Assembly (NCBI RefSeq): GCF_013705725.1 | Contig: NZ_CP055481.1 | Location: forward strand, 2,728,001-2,792,000 | DNA: 64,000 nucleotides | Direction of reading: 5' to 3' | From: Klebsiella sp. RHBSTW-00484 | GTDB taxonomy: Bacteria; Pseudomonadota; Gammaproteobacteria; Enterobacterales; Enterobacteriaceae | Part shown: positions 35,171 through 45,041 of the stretch, in pieces | Layout: the number at the start of each line of letters is the position of its first letter | Position numbering within the stretch: position 1 is the stretch's first letter | Notes under the pieces: model-generated | Told to the model about the DNA's origin: nothing | Database searches by the model: none | What the model saw: the letters and a program-made list of their open reading frames with translations, nothing else | Program-made: the position numbers and the translations under genes

Positions 35171-36055
35171 TTAGCGAATGGTTTTTGGCGTCATGACGCG
35201 GCGCGCGCCAACGTAGTGGCGTTCCCAGTAATCTTCACTCAGCGAGGTTATCTGAATATCGCGACCGGTGCGCGGGGACTGGATAAATTTACCGTTGCCG
35301 ACATAGACACCAACGTGATCGGCGGTACCGCGCCCACGGGTGCGGAAGAAGACTAAATCACCGCTTTGCAGCTCACCGCGATCGACCGGGCGGGCATCGC
35401 GCAGATGATACATTTCATTAGCGGTACGTGGGATGTGAATTTTCACCAGATCTTTATAAGCGTAATAGACCAGACCGCTGCAATCAAATCCGGTGCGTGG
35501 CGAAGTGCCGCCCCAACGATAAGGTTTGCCAATCTGATCCATTAACTTCGACATGGCGGTGCTTTGCGCCTTTTGTACCCGAGCTTTATGCGCATCGGCG
35601 ATGGTCAACTGAGGCTCATCAGCGACAGGTTTACAGCGGGTTTTATAGCCTTTGCGCACGACGCACTTTTTCTGCACGCTTGCTCTGGCGACTTTGCTTT
35701 CTGCTACCGATTTTGTCGAGCTAGCGCACTGCTTTTTGTAGCCTTTGCGCAATACGCATTTTTTGCTTGCACCGGCAACCTGACGGTTAAGCGCGGTTTG
35801 GCTTGAGGCGGTTGTGCGGGTAGGGGCTTTTGCGCGGCTGGCGGTCGATGTTTTCTTGCTGGAGGTTTTAGCGGTGGTCTTACTTTTGGAACTGGCTGCT
35901 TTTTTCTTACGCTCTGCGGTAGTGCCTTTGGCCGGATGCGCTTTTGGCGTAGCCGAAGCGTGCGTATGCCCGGAAGCATGCGCCAGTGGCGTAAATGAGA
36001 TTGACGTAATAAGTAATGCACAGAGCGAAATCGCGATTTTGTTAAGACGCGCCAC
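35171..36055 (-). CDS. mepH: murein DD-endopeptidase MepH (YdhO), NlpC/P60 family
   Basis: This 294-residue periplasmic hydrolase, somewhat longer than the E. coli form (271 aa), has a signal peptide (ending LAHAS). Next is a Lys/Ser/Thr/Ala-rich linker (about residues 35-95) with two copies of a Cys-containing motif (KKCVLRKGYKKQC and KKCVVRKGYKTRC). The C-terminal NlpC/P60 domain has catalytic Cys in GFDCSGLVYY and His in ADHVGVYVG; the third position appears to be Gln (KFIQSPRTG). It cuts D-Ala-mDAP crosslinks so the wall can grow. Confidence 0.93.
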   Translation of the reverse strand: MARLNKIAISLCALLITSISFTPLAHASGHTHASATPKAHPAKGTTAERKKKAASSKSKTTAKTSSKKTSTASRAKAPTRTTASSQTALNRQVAGASKKCVLRKGYKKQCASSTKSVAESKVARASVQKKCVVRKGYKTRCKPVADEPQLTIADAHKARVQKAQSTAMSKLMDQIGKPYRWGGTSPRTGFDCSGLVYYAYKDLVKIHIPRTANEMYHLRDARPVDRGELQSGDLVFFRTRGRGTADHVGVYVGNGKFIQSPRTGRDIQITSLSEDYWERHYVGARRVMTPKTIR

Positions 36056-36394
36056 TGAGCAATCCCCTGATTAAATTACAGACATATACAGATGCCTGAC
36101 GATGAATGACAAACCGCATCGATTCTAAAGCATAAAAACCCTGAGAGTTAATATTCTTTTGTATCTAAAGTGTCGTTTGGTTAACGATTGCAAAAAAATA
36201 CGTCAGACAATAACCATGTCGCGTGAAAAAAGAGCAGTGCACTCTTGCGCCAGACGATAAAATGATATTTTTGAGGCAACTTCTGGGCACAGAAGATAAA
36301 ATGTGAAGAGTGACAAAAATGTTATTATCGGTCCTGCGTTCAGGACGCTACAATGACAAATTACTGCCGTAGAGAAGTTTAAGGAAGCAAGACA
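36056..36394. other. intergenic region between mepH and grxD
   Basis: These 339 bp hold the promoters of two divergent genes. I see no further gene. The sequence is A/T-rich, and AGGAAG lies 8 nt before the grxD ATG. No clear operator is visible. Confidence 0.4.
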
Positions 36395-36742
36395 ATGAGC
36401 ACGACTTTAGAAAAAATCCAACATCAAATCGCTGAAAACCCAATCCTGCTGTACATGAAAGGATCCCCGAAACTGCCAAGCTGCGGCTTCTCCGCCCAGG
36501 CCGTACAGGCGCTGTCTGCTTGTGGCGAACGTTTTGCTTACGTCGACATCCTGCAGAACCCGGACATCCGCGCAGAGTTGCCGAAATACGCAAACTGGCC
36601 GACTTTCCCACAACTGTGGGTAGATGGCGAACTGGTCGGCGGTTGCGACATCATTATTGAGATGTATCAGCGCGGCGAACTGCAAACGTTGATCAAAGAA
36701 ACGGCCGCTAAGTACAAGACTGACGAGCCGAAAGCAGAGTAA
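36395..36742 (+). CDS. grxD: monothiol glutaredoxin GrxD
   Basis: This 115-residue monothiol glutaredoxin has the same length as E. coli Grx4. The active site CGFS is in PKLPSCGFSAQA, with the glutathione-binding WPTFPQLWVDGELVGG and GGCDI motifs. These proteins carry or deliver [2Fe-2S] clusters, often with a BolA partner. Its 3' end faces rnt with a shared hairpin between. In E. coli K-12 the large helicase gene lhr lies between rnt and grxD; it is absent here. Confidence 0.97.
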   Translation: MSTTLEKIQHQIAENPILLYMKGSPKLPSCGFSAQAVQALSACGERFAYVDILQNPDIRAELPKYANWPTFPQLWVDGELVGGCDIIIEMYQRGELQTLIKETAAKYKTDEPKAE

Positions 36743-36760
36743 TTTTTGCTGCCAATAAAA

Positions 36761-36783
36761 AAGCGACTTCTGGTGGAGTCGCT
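36761..36783. terminator. bidirectional terminator between grxD and rnt
   Basis: An aagcgact / agtcgctt stem is flanked by an A-run on the left and eight T residues on the right, so it can stop both convergent genes. Confidence 0.85.
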
Positions 36784-36797
36784 TTTTTTTGTCTCTA

Positions 36798-37442
36798 CTA
36801 TTCTTCGGCTACCGGTAACGGCCAGCCGCCAAGTCGTTTCCAACGATTGACGATTTCGCAAAACAGCTGCGCGGTTTGTTCGGTATCGTAAAGCGCCGAA
36901 TGCGCCTGAGTTCCATCAAAAGCCATACCCGCGGCGATGCAGGCTTTCGACAACACCGTCTGGCCGAGCGCAAGCCCGCTTAGTGCTGCCGTATCGAATG
37001 TCACGAACGGGTGGAAAGGGTTGCGCTTCAGGCTCGCGCGCTCGGCAGCCGCCATGGTAAAACCATGATCGAATGTGGCGTTATGGGCGACCATAATGGC
37101 ACGGCTACAATCGCTCTCTTTCATCCCTTTACGGATCATTTTGAAAATCGCGTGCAGGGCGTCATATTCGCTCACCGCGCCGCGCTCAGGATCGTTCGGG
37201 TTAATCCCGTTAAAGGCCAGAGCTTCAGGCTGCAGGTTGGCACCCTCGAAAGGTTCAACATGAAAATGCAGCGTTTCGTCCGGCATCAGCCAGCCTTGCT
37301 CATCCATTTTCAACGTAATAGCGGCGATCTCCAGCAGGGCGTCGGTTTTGGCATTAAATCCCGCGGTTTCAACATCAATTACCACAGGATAGAAACCGCG
37401 AAAACGGCCGCACAGACCATTAAGTTGAGCGTTCTCGGACAT
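36798..37442 (-). CDS. rnt: ribonuclease T
   Basis: This 214-residue DEDD exonuclease trims the 3' ends of tRNA (CCA turnover), 5S and 23S rRNA. Acidic motifs are visible: [10 protein letters not shown] (Asp, Glu), [11 protein letters not shown] (Asp) and [12 protein letters not shown] (His, Asp). It is one residue shorter than E. coli RNase T. It lies downstream of gloA in the same direction, 111 bp away. Confidence 0.97.
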   Translation of the reverse strand: MSENAQLNGLCGRFRGFYPVVIDVETAGFNAKTDALLEIAAITLKMDEQGWLMPDETLHFHVEPFEGANLQPEALAFNGINPNDPERGAVSEYDALHAIFKMIRKGMKESDCSRAIMVAHNATFDHGFTMAAAERASLKRNPFHPFVTFDTAALSGLALGQTVLSKACIAAGMAFDGTQAHSALYDTEQTAQLFCEIVNRWKRLGGWPLPVAEE

Positions 37443-37553
37443 CAGATTCTCTTAGCTGGAAAAAAGTAGCGCGCATTATGGCAAATTTTGCCACCGCTTG
37501 CAGCAGGAAGGGGGATAAAACAGCGGGCGCCGCCGGTGGACGCCCGAAGCCGA

Positions 37554-37961
37554 TTAGTTGCCGAGGCCTTTGCCGGCATCTTTCTCTTCAATCAGTTCAA
37601 TTTTGTAACCATCCGGATCTTCGACAAAAGCGATGACCGTGGTGCCGCCTTTGACCGGACCCGCTTCACGCGTCACGTTGCCGCCGTTCTGGCGAATACG
37701 CTCGCAGGCTTCAGCCGCGTTATCAACGCTTAGCGCGATATGGCCGTAGGCGCTGCCGAGATCGTACTTATCAACGCCCCAGTTGTAGGTCAGTTCGATA
37801 ACGGCGGTGTCGCTTTCTTCGCCATAACCCACGAATGCCAGCGAGTATTTGTACTCAGTGTTTTCGCTGGTACGCAGCAGTTTCATGCCCAGCACGTTGG
37901 TGTAAAACTCAATCGAACGTTGCAGGTCGCCAACGCGCAGCATGGTGTGAAGTAAGCGCAT
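37554..37961 (-). CDS. gloA: lactoylglutathione lyase (glyoxalase I)
   Basis: This 135-residue enzyme has the same length as E. coli GloA. It converts the glutathione hemithioacetal of methylglyoxal to S-lactoylglutathione. Metal ligands are visible: His5 in RLLHTMLRV, Glu56 in [10 protein letters not shown], His74 in YGHIALSV and the late Glu in YKIELIEEK. It lies behind nemA; in E. coli nemR, nemA and gloA form one electrophile-induced operon (known). Confidence 0.97.
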   Translation of the reverse strand: MRLLHTMLRVGDLQRSIEFYTNVLGMKLLRTSENTEYKYSLAFVGYGEESDTAVIELTYNWGVDKYDLGSAYGHIALSVDNAAEACERIRQNGGNVTREAGPVKGGTTVIAFVEDPDGYKIELIEEKDAGKGLGN

Positions 37962-38045
37962 AATGTCCCCTATGCAGTTTATTTTGATACATCAGAGCGT
38001 TAAGTATAGCGGCGATAACCCGCCGCTATCAATGCAATGGAGGGA

Positions 38046-39143
38046 TTACAGAGTAGGATAATCGGTATAGCCTTCCGCGCCGCCGCCGTAGAAGCTTTCC
38101 GGGCGCTGTTCATTCAGTGCGACTTTTTTCTGTAAACGCGCAACCAGATCCGGGTTGGCGATATAGTCCCGACCAAAAGCGACGGCATCAATCAGGCCTT
38201 TGCTGATTAAGTCGTTGGCTTTTTCTACCGTATACGCGCCTGCGCCGATAATTGCGCCTGGGAAACGGTCGCGCACTTTCTGGCGGAATTCATCGCTATA
38301 TGGTTGGCCGCCTGCCCAGTCCGGTTCGGACATATGCAGGTAGGCAATACCGCGTTTAGCCAGCTCTTCAATCAGATACAGCGCATCGGCTTCTTCGTCC
38401 GGCCCGTTGTCGACGTTCTGGAAGCTACCGATTGGCGAGACGCGAATACCGATACGGTCGGCGCTCCACTCTTTGCTCACCGCATCAACGACTTCCAGCA
38501 CCAGGCGAGCGCGATTTTCAACGCTGCCACCGTACTGATCGGTACGATGGTTAGAGGTCGGGGAAAGGAACTGGTGCAGCAGGTAACCGTGCGCGGAGTG
38601 CAGTTCGACAAGGTCAAAACCGGCATCGCGAGCGTTACCGACCGCCTGACGGAAATCATCAACGATCCCGGGGATCTCTTCGATTTCAAGTGCGCGTGGC
38701 ATAGAGGTATCAACACGAATCGCGTGACCGTTTTCATCGCGCAGCGAAGTACGGGTACCGGCGCTAATCGCTGATGGCGCAACCGGAGCCTGGCCGCCAG
38801 GTTGGATGCTGTTATGCGAAATGCGTCCGGTGTGCCACAGCTGAACGGCAATGTGACCGTTTTCGGCATGTACACCAGCGGTGATTTTCGTCCACGCCGC
38901 AATCTGTTCCGGGCTGTGCAGGCCGGGGGCGCCAGCATAGCCTTTCGCCTGAGCGGAGATCTGCGTAGCTTCGGAAATAATCAAGCCGGAGCTGGCGCGC
39001 TGACGGTAGTATTCGCCCATCAGAGGGGTCGGAATATCGCCTGGTTCAATGCTACGCAGACGCGTCAGCGGAGCCATGAATACGCGGTTAGGTACGGTGA
39101 CCGCACCGACTTTCAATGGGGTAAACAACTTAGATTCTGACAT
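38046..39143 (-). CDS. nemA: N-ethylmaleimide reductase (old yellow enzyme family)
   Basis: This 365-residue FMN-dependent TIM-barrel flavoprotein is of the old yellow enzyme family and the same length as E. coli NemA. Motifs include the N-terminal [31 protein letters not shown] and [16 protein letters not shown] with the substrate His pair. It reduces activated double bonds and nitro compounds such as N-ethylmaleimide, nitrate esters and quinones. It is downstream of its repressor gene nemR, 53 bp away. Confidence 0.97.
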   Translation of the reverse strand: MSESKLFTPLKVGAVTVPNRVFMAPLTRLRSIEPGDIPTPLMGEYYRQRASSGLIISEATQISAQAKGYAGAPGLHSPEQIAAWTKITAGVHAENGHIAVQLWHTGRISHNSIQPGGQAPVAPSAISAGTRTSLRDENGHAIRVDTSMPRALEIEEIPGIVDDFRQAVGNARDAGFDLVELHSAHGYLLHQFLSPTSNHRTDQYGGSVENRARLVLEVVDAVSKEWSADRIGIRVSPIGSFQNVDNGPDEEADALYLIEELAKRGIAYLHMSEPDWAGGQPYSDEFRQKVRDRFPGAIIGAGAYTVEKANDLISKGLIDAVAFGRDYIANPDLVARLQKKVALNEQRPESFYGGGAEGYTDYPTL

Positions 39144-39156
39144 AATGACTCCTGAG

Positions 39157-39170
39157 TAGACCGGTCGTCT
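39157..39170. promoter_or_regulatory. degenerate NemR-like site between nemR and nemA
   Basis: tagaccggtcgtct keeps the left half TAGACC of the NemR box and a poor right half (ggtcgtct). It lies 13 bp before the nemA start. Confidence 0.35.
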
Positions 39171-39196
39171 TGAAACTGGTTAAATAAAAACGCCTG

Positions 39197-39796
39197 TTAA
39201 ACGGCAGGCGCAGCAATAATATTTTTAGCGTGGGCAAGGGCGCTTTCCAGCGGCGTTGCGCTACGGGTAATCTTGGCTTGCAAATTGGCCCCCAGCCACA
39301 GAGAGTAAAGCACCTGGGACAGAGTCAACGCATCGCCAGCGAACATCAGACTGCCTTCCTGACGGCCTTTCTCCAGGGCATCACCCAGCAGAACGATAAT
39401 CTGGCTGGCACCTTTATCCATCGCGGTGCGCATGTCTTCCGACAGATCGCACACTTCTGCCGACAGCTTCACCGTCAGACAGCCGCTGATAATGCCCTGC
39501 TGACAAAACTGGGTCAGCGTATGCTGGTAGTAGGCCAGCAGACGGTCGCGATAGTTTCCCTCGCCGTGGTCGAAATGCTCGACCAGGCGTTGAAGATATC
39601 CGGCGTAATGGTACTCAAGCAGGGCCACGCCATACGCTTCTTTTGAGCGGAAGTAGTGGTAGAAAGAGCCTTTCGGCACTTCTGCTGTTTTCAATAATTC
39701 GCTCAGGCCCATACCGGTAAAGCCCCGCTGCATGCAGAGCTGCTCGCCGGTGACCAGGATATGTTCGCGGGTAGTGCATTCACTGTGCTTGTTCAT
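39197..39796 (-). CDS. nemR: TetR-family repressor NemR
   Basis: This 199-residue repressor has the same length as E. coli NemR from the ATG at 39796. A TetR HTH is followed by GMGLSELLKTAEVPKGSFYHYFRSKEAYG. The cysteine in ISGCLTVKLSAEVCD corresponds to the redox-sensitive Cys106 region of E. coli NemR, which reacts with bleach and electrophiles and releases DNA (known). The NemR box at 39811 lies just upstream. It regulates nemRA-gloA. Confidence 0.96.
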   Translation of the reverse strand: MNKHSECTTREHILVTGEQLCMQRGFTGMGLSELLKTAEVPKGSFYHYFRSKEAYGVALLEYHYAGYLQRLVEHFDHGEGNYRDRLLAYYQHTLTQFCQQGIISGCLTVKLSAEVCDLSEDMRTAMDKGASQIIVLLGDALEKGRQEGSLMFAGDALTLSQVLYSLWLGANLQAKITRSATPLESALAHAKNIIAAPAV

Positions 39797-39810
39797 GGGG
39801 CTCACTGTAA

Positions 39811-39826
39811 TAGACCGATTGGTCTA
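39811..39826. promoter_or_regulatory. NemR box
   Basis: tagaccgattggtcta is a perfect palindrome, 6 + 4 + 6 bp, matching the known NemR operator TAGACC-N4-GGTCTA. It lies 14 bp before the nemR start, in the gap to ydhL. Confidence 0.88.
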
Positions 39827-39938
39827 ATGCAAGCGATTATTAAAAATGCCGTCCGGCGCAGAGGCTGGTGAACAAAATTTGCGAATGATGAGTGAAACGT
39901 CTTCAATAAAGAAAGAGAAAGGTGGCAGGAGAGGCGAA

Positions 39939-40178
39939 GTGGCTGAACAACTGGAGTTCTTTCCGGTACAAAGTCCGTGTCGGGGGATTTGTCAGTCTGA
40001 TGAACGCGGCTACTGTCGGGGTTGCCTGCGCAGCCGTGATGAGCGTTTTAACTGGCAAAAAATGAGCGATGTGCAAAAGCAGGACGTTTTGCGTCTGTGT
40101 CGGCAACGCTGGCTGCGTAAATTACGCGCAACCAAACAGGATAGTGCGGAAGAACCGCAGCAACCCTCACTGTTTTAA
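39939..40178 (+). CDS. ydhL: DUF1289 family small protein YdhL
   Basis: This 79-residue protein has a GTG start preceded by AGGAG at 7 nt. Length and sequence agree with E. coli YdhL. It has a cysteine cluster CRGICQSDERGYCRGCLRSRDER that could bind a metal. The function is unknown. It is divergent from nemR and lies 48 bp before ydhF. The longer frame to 39846 has no ribosome site. Confidence 0.9.
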   Translation: MAEQLEFFPVQSPCRGICQSDERGYCRGCLRSRDERFNWQKMSDVQKQDVLRLCRQRWLRKLRATKQDSAEEPQQPSLF

Positions 40179-40226
40179 GCACGAAACTGCGTATACTCAG
40201 AACACTTTTTTGTTGAGGAAGCTGTT

Positions 40227-41123
40227 ATGGTTCAGCGTATTGCTATGGCTCCGCAGGGGCCGGAATTCTCTCGTTTTGTGATGGGCTACTGGCGTCTGAT
40301 GGACTGGAATATGTCCGCTAAAGAGCTGGTTGGCTTTGTTGAGCAACACCTGGATCTGGGTATCACGACCATCGATCACGCTGATATTTATGGTGATTAC
40401 CGGTGTGAGGCAGCGTTTGGCGAGGCGTTGAAGCTGGCCCCGCATCTGCGTAGCCGCATGGAAATCGTCACTAAATGCGGGATCGCCACCCAGGCGCGAG
40501 CAGAAAACACCATCGGCCACTATATTACCGACCGCGACCATATTGTGCAGAGCGCGGAACAATCGCTGCGTAATCTGGCCACCGATCATCTCGACCTGCT
40601 GCTGATTCATCGCCCGGACCCGTTGATGAATGCTGACGAAGTTGCGGAAGCCTTCCTGGCGCTGCATCACAGCGGTAAAGTACGCCACTTTGGCGTCTCT
40701 AACTTCACGCCAGCTCAGTTTACTCTGCTACAGTCGCGCCTGCCGTTTACCCTGGCGACCAATCAGGTGGAAATTTCTCCGGTGCACCAGCCGCTGTTGC
40801 TTGATGGTACGCTGGATCAGCTGCAGCAACTGCGCATCCGACCAATGGCCTGGTCCTGCCTCGGCGGCGGTCGCTTGTTTAACGAAGAAAGCTTCCAACC
40901 GCTGCGGGATGAACTGGCCCGTGTGGCACAGGAACTGAATGCCGAAAGCATTGAGCAGGTGGTATATGCCTGGATCCTGCGCTTGCCTTCGCAGCCGCTG
41001 CCGATTATTGGCTCTGGAAAGATTGAGCGCGTGCGCTCTGCGTTGGTGGCTGAGAAGCTCAATATGACTCGCCAGCAGTGGTTCCGCATCCGTAAAGCGG
41101 CGTTAGGCTACGACGTTCCTTAA
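40227..41123 (+). CDS. ydhF: aldo-keto reductase family oxidoreductase YdhF
   Basis: This 298-residue TIM-barrel aldo-keto reductase matches E. coli YdhF. It starts MVQRIAMAPQGPEFSRFVMG. The catalytic set is Asp and Tyr in TIDHADIYGDY, Lys in MEIVTKCGI and His in LLLIHRPDPL; GVSNFTPAQFTLL, PIIGSGKIERV and the NADPH site follow. AGGAAGCTGTT precedes the ATG. The substrate is not known. Confidence 0.95.
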   Translation: MVQRIAMAPQGPEFSRFVMGYWRLMDWNMSAKELVGFVEQHLDLGITTIDHADIYGDYRCEAAFGEALKLAPHLRSRMEIVTKCGIATQARAENTIGHYITDRDHIVQSAEQSLRNLATDHLDLLLIHRPDPLMNADEVAEAFLALHHSGKVRHFGVSNFTPAQFTLLQSRLPFTLATNQVEISPVHQPLLLDGTLDQLQQLRIRPMAWSCLGGGRLFNEESFQPLRDELARVAQELNAESIEQVVYAWILRLPSQPLPIIGSGKIERVRSALVAEKLNMTRQQWFRIRKAALGYDVP

Positions 41124-41183
41124 ACCTCGCTCGCCTCCGTAATGGCCTACACTTGTCAGTGATACAGCCATTTCGGAGGTGTT

Positions 41184-41705
41184 ATGCAACGATGTATTCT
41201 CGCACTCTTTACCCTTGCCGCCAGTATGGGCGTGCAGGCGGCAAGTGAAAATGTCGATATCAATCTTGTGACCAGCCAGAGCGTGGGTCAGGCTATTGGC
41301 AACATCAAAATCAGCGAAACGGATAAAGGGCTGGAGTTTACGCCCGATCTTAAAGCGCTGCCTCCCGGTGAGCATGGCTTTCATCTTCATGCCAACGCCA
41401 GTTGTCAGCCCGCTATCAAAGATGGCAAAGCTGTCGCCGCTGGTGCTGCCGGGGGACATTTTGATCCACATAATACTGGGAAACATGAAGGCCCGGATGG
41501 CGCAGGCCATCTTGGCGATCTGCCTTTCCTGGTAGTCAATAGCGATGGCAAAGCAACACAATCCGTCGTGGCTCCACGGTTAAAAACGCTTGATGAGGTG
41601 AAAGGAAAGGCGCTGATGATTCACGTGGGCGGCGATAACATGTCTGACAGCCCGCAGCCCCTCGGCGGAGGTGGCGAGCGGTTTGCCTGCGGCGTCATCA
41701 AGTAG
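41184..41705 (+). CDS. sodC: periplasmic Cu/Zn superoxide dismutase
   Basis: This 173-residue enzyme has the same length as E. coli SodC, with a signal peptide ending at GVQAAS. Copper and zinc ligands lie in [34 protein letters not shown] and LMIHVGGDN; a C-terminal [12 protein letters not shown] carries the disulfide cysteine. It removes periplasmic superoxide, especially in stationary phase. CGGAGG lies 7 nt before the ATG. Its last 8 bp overlap the end of the convergent ydhK. Confidence 0.98.
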   Translation: MQRCILALFTLAASMGVQAASENVDINLVTSQSVGQAIGNIKISETDKGLEFTPDLKALPPGEHGFHLHANASCQPAIKDGKAVAAGAAGGHFDPHNTGKHEGPDGAGHLGDLPFLVVNSDGKATQSVVAPRLKTLDEVKGKALMIHVGGDNMSDSPQPLGGGGERFACGVIK

Positions 41706-43722
41706 CTCTTTCGGTAATCGTTCCGGCAATCGGGGCCTGCTCAAGCTGCGATAGCGCGCACCACAGTCGCCAGATAACCGCCGCCAGCTCTTTTGCTGCG
41801 GGCTGGTGGTGGTGATTGAGCGCGTCGCAAATTCGCTGCAATTCCTGGAGTGTTGAGGCGAGCGGTCGCTGCTGCACGCCGCGTTCGCTCATCACGTCGC
41901 GCAGCAGGCTAATACACAAATCGCGTACCTGCGAGAGCGGGTCGGAGCGTGTTTCCCATTCGCGAAGCTGCCAGACCACATGGGAGCAGTTGAGCAACAC
42001 TACGCCCCAACGCAGCAGCCAGCGGCGTGCCAGCGCATCCTGACTGTTACTGAGTTGGCTGATGTGATGATAAACCAGCGATTCAAATTCGTGTTCGCTA
42101 TGCTGCGGGCGGCGGCTTAATTGGTCGACAAAGTGACGCCGTAACGCCCGAATGTGCCGGCGGCTTTTACGCGCGTCTGAACCCGGACTGATAATTGCGA
42201 AGGCCAGCCAGGCAAGACCTACTCCGATGATTTTGCCCAAATTATCGTTGAGAAATGAAGCGTAATCATAGACCGGTGGATTGGTCACCGCGATAAATGA
42301 ACCCATAAAGACAATCAGTTGTCCCCAGAGTCCGGCGAATTTGGGCATCTGTAATTTAAGCAGTTGCATGGTCGTCAGGAGCGGGAACAGAAACAGCAGA
42401 AATTGCCATAAATCGGTTATCTGCACCATCAAACCGAATTTAACCGCGAAGCTGAACAGCGAGAGCAGGACCAGCGTGCGCATTAAAAGCGTTAATGACT
42501 TAAACGGCGAAGGTGACACTGAGTAGAGCACGCAGCAGATGGCCGCCAGGGTCAGGGCGGCGGCACAGGCCTGCCATTGGGTGCTAATTCCCCAGGCACC
42601 CACCATCACCAGCGCGAAAAACGTACGTACACCGTTCCACAGCGCTTCAGCTTGATCGGTATGGCGAGTCAACGCAGGTGCTGAGGGAATGTTAAATTCG
42701 GTCAACACGGTGGCGTTTTCGATGCGCTTAATCCATCGGCTACTCTCCAGATAGAGGCGGCAAAAATAGCGCAGACGCTTCCAGAAGGCGATATGTCGAT
42801 AGTCTGCTTCCGCTGGGGGCGCCAGGGGGGCGATGAGCTTCGCGATGCTATAGCTGTCGGTCCCTGAATGGGTCAACTCGTTCAGCAACGCTTCCAGAAC
42901 CTCACGGGTGTTAGCGGGTGCCGCAGGCCAGTTGAGCAGCATTCGCCGCAGGCTTGAAATCACGCTGGTCATTCGCAACTGTTGATGCAGCAGATAGTTG
43001 AGCAGCGGGTTTTGCCGACGAAAGCGGTAGTGGCTCCAGAACGCCTGAATGCGCAGCAGATTCATGGTCAGTATTTGCCCAATCACACTTTCATGCGCGG
43101 TACGGATCGCATCAGTGGTTTCCGGAACCCACAACATGCTGGCGTGCTCTAACAGCCGGGCATGCATGTTTTTCAGGGCGGTCAGTAGCGTGGTGCCATC
43201 CGAGGTACTCGGCAAAATCATCATCATCAGACCGCCGCAAAGAATACCGACAATCACTTCACAGACCCGCGACTGGGCGATAGTCCACAGTTCGTTAGCA
43301 TCAGTGATATTGATAACCGGAAAGGCGATGATGGCGCAGGTATAACCGGCGAGCTGGAAGGCGTAGGCAACGTTGTTGGTATACATTGCGCAGGCCCAGG
43401 TACAGAGCGCTATCCACGCCGAAATGCTAAACAGAAACAGCCAGGGATCGTTTAGGGTATGTCCGGCCAGCAGCAACGCCGCGCAGGCACCGAGCAGGCT
43501 GCCCGCAATGCGCCCGAAGCTTTTACTGATCACGCCGCCGACGGTGGGAAAGCTCACGACGGCGGCGGAAGTCATCGCCCAGTAGGGCTCATCAAGATTC
43601 AGCCAATAGGCGATGCTGAGCGCCAGGCACATCGCGATCCCGTTACGCAGAGCATAGCGCCACTGCGGACGGCTGGCCTTAATCCACGGGAGCGAGCGCC
43701 ACGTCAGGGCCTGCAGCTTCAT
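41698..43722 (-). CDS. ydhK: FUSC/AaeB-like inner-membrane efflux component YdhK
   Basis: This 674-residue protein, about the size of E. coli YdhK (670), has an N-terminal block of membrane helices, a soluble middle part and a second helix block (FUSC / AaeB type). It would act as an efflux pump with the membrane-fusion protein YdhJ for small molecules such as aromatic acids, but the substrate is unproven. Start and ydhJ stop share the same base region (43722). It converges with sodC with an 8-bp overlap. Confidence 0.93.
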   Translation of the reverse strand: MKLQALTWRSLPWIKASRPQWRYALRNGIAMCLALSIAYWLNLDEPYWAMTSAAVVSFPTVGGVISKSFGRIAGSLLGACAALLLAGHTLNDPWLFLFSISAWIALCTWACAMYTNNVAYAFQLAGYTCAIIAFPVINITDANELWTIAQSRVCEVIVGILCGGLMMMILPSTSDGTTLLTALKNMHARLLEHASMLWVPETTDAIRTAHESVIGQILTMNLLRIQAFWSHYRFRRQNPLLNYLLHQQLRMTSVISSLRRMLLNWPAAPANTREVLEALLNELTHSGTDSYSIAKLIAPLAPPAEADYRHIAFWKRLRYFCRLYLESSRWIKRIENATVLTEFNIPSAPALTRHTDQAEALWNGVRTFFALVMVGAWGISTQWQACAAALTLAAICCVLYSVSPSPFKSLTLLMRTLVLLSLFSFAVKFGLMVQITDLWQFLLFLFPLLTTMQLLKLQMPKFAGLWGQLIVFMGSFIAVTNPPVYDYASFLNDNLGKIIGVGLAWLAFAIISPGSDARKSRRHIRALRRHFVDQLSRRPQHSEHEFESLVYHHISQLSNSQDALARRWLLRWGVVLLNCSHVVWQLREWETRSDPLSQVRDLCISLLRDVMSERGVQQRPLASTLQELQRICDALNHHHQPAAKELAAVIWRLWCALSQLEQAPIAGTITERAT

Positions 43723-44618
43723 TACTGTGGGCCAATGGCGACGGTACAGGTGGTACCGGAAACCAGCGTGGTATCCGATGGTAAGCTGTCAAACTCAATG
43801 CGCACTGGGACGCGCTGGGCCAGGCGGACCCACGGAATATTTGGCTTGATGTCCGCAACCAGACCGCCTCCGCTTGCAACGCTTTGATCGACAATCGCAC
43901 GACCGATACTACCTACGTGACCCTGTAACTTTTGTTGGCTGCTGTAGAGGATTATTTGCGCACTGTCGCCCGGGCGGATATTGCGCAGCTTGGTTTCTTC
44001 AAAATAGCCGACCACGTAGAAAGAGTGACTATCAACGAGAGCAAAAACCGGATGCCCCACGGAGGCGTAATCGCCAACGCGAGTTGACAGGTTGGTCACC
44101 CAGCCATCCACCGGGGCTTTAATTTCAGTTTGTGTGAGTTGCCACTGAGCGTGATCAAGGCTGGCCTGCGCGACGTCAACCACGGCTTTTATAGCCTCAA
44201 GATTGGTATTTGCGGTATTAAGGGCGGTATTGGCATTTTCCAGATCTTCCGCCGAGATAAAATTCTGCGACAAATTACGCCGACGGTTAGCATCGCTCGC
44301 CGCTTTCTTCTGTTCAGCTTTGGCTTTCGCCACTTCAGCTTTTGCTTTGGCTAACTGTGCCTGGGCGTTGAGAACGGCAATTTTATAGGGCGTATCGTCA
44401 ATTCTGAACAGGACATCCCCGGCTTTAACCAACTGGTTGTCGCGAACGTTTAACTGCAGGATGCTACCGGAAACCTGTGGGGTGACCCCAACCTGTTCGG
44501 CGCGAACCTTTCCGTCGCGGGTCCAGGGGGATTGGGTGTAGTAATTCCACACCAGCCAGGCGGCAATGATGGCAAGCGCGACAACCAGTAAAGTGGATAG
44601 GTATTTTAGTTTCTTCAT
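43722..44618 (-). CDS. ydhJ: HlyD-type membrane fusion protein YdhJ
   Basis: This 298-residue periplasmic adaptor has one N-terminal anchor ([17 protein letters not shown]), a biotinyl-lipoyl-like half ([19 protein letters not shown] and [15 protein letters not shown]), an alpha-hairpin rich in Ala/Lys repeats ([21 protein letters not shown]) and a beta-barrel region. It links the inner-membrane pump YdhK to the outer membrane. It is slightly longer than my recollection of E. coli YdhJ (285 aa). It overlaps ydhK by one base and follows ydhI by 10 bp. Confidence 0.93.
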   Translation of the reverse strand: MKKLKYLSTLLVVALAIIAAWLVWNYYTQSPWTRDGKVRAEQVGVTPQVSGSILQLNVRDNQLVKAGDVLFRIDDTPYKIAVLNAQAQLAKAKAEVAKAKAEQKKAASDANRRRNLSQNFISAEDLENANTALNTANTNLEAIKAVVDVAQASLDHAQWQLTQTEIKAPVDGWVTNLSTRVGDYASVGHPVFALVDSHSFYVVGYFEETKLRNIRPGDSAQIILYSSQQKLQGHVGSIGRAIVDQSVASGGGLVADIKPNIPWVRLAQRVPVRIEFDSLPSDTTLVSGTTCTVAIGPQ

Positions 44619-44628
44619 GAAATGAATA

Positions 44629-44871
44629 TCACCAGGCAGTCAGTAAAACCAGCGCCAGACAGACGGAGAGCGCAAACAGGGACAGATCCATTAGCAGAGG
44701 GTGCCAAATCTCACCTGCGTACATCCAGTCGCGAAGGTGACGGTGAATCATCAACCAGATAAAGAAGCCCAACAGGACGGCTTTAAAAATAGGGGGGAAG
44801 TAGACAGAAGCGCCAAATACCAGGTCCTGGAGCGACAATCCGGCAGTGTTGAGACTCAGTTTCACAAGCAA
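44629..44871 (-). CDS. ydhI: DUF1656 family small membrane protein YdhI (AaeX-like)
   Basis: This 80-residue protein has two predicted membrane helices ([20 protein letters not shown] and [18 protein letters not shown]). It is a homologue of AaeX and the first gene of the ydhIJK efflux operon. Its role in the pump is unknown. It is divergent from slyA; the shared 170-bp gap contains a perfect SlyA box. Confidence 0.92.
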   Translation of the reverse strand: MLVKLSLNTAGLSLQDLVFGASVYFPPIFKAVLLGFFIWLMIHRHLRDWMYAGEIWHPLLMDLSLFALSVCLALVLLTAW

Positions 44872-45013
44872 AAATCCTTGCCGTTGCAGGAGAAATGTTC
44901 AGGTTATGCGATTATTCACATTGTAAATCATTGTCTTGATTTTAGTGAATCGGGTAATTCATTTGTTTTGATAATTTAAATGCTGCACACTATTCTAAAA
45001 TCAGTATAATAAC

Positions 45014-45025
45014 TTAGCAAGCTAA
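45014..45025. promoter_or_regulatory. SlyA box in the slyA leader
   Basis: TTAGCAAGCTAA is the published SlyA consensus palindrome. It ends 16 bp before the slyA start, so it can autoregulate slyA and perhaps the divergent ydhIJK. Confidence 0.85.
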
Positions 45026-45041
45026 TTATAAGGAGATGAAA

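Noticed and set aside
41698..41705. Frameshift or annotation conflict at the sodC/ydhK overlap
   Set aside because: Both genes end normally with family-typical C-termini; an 8-bp tail-to-tail overlap is unremarkable.
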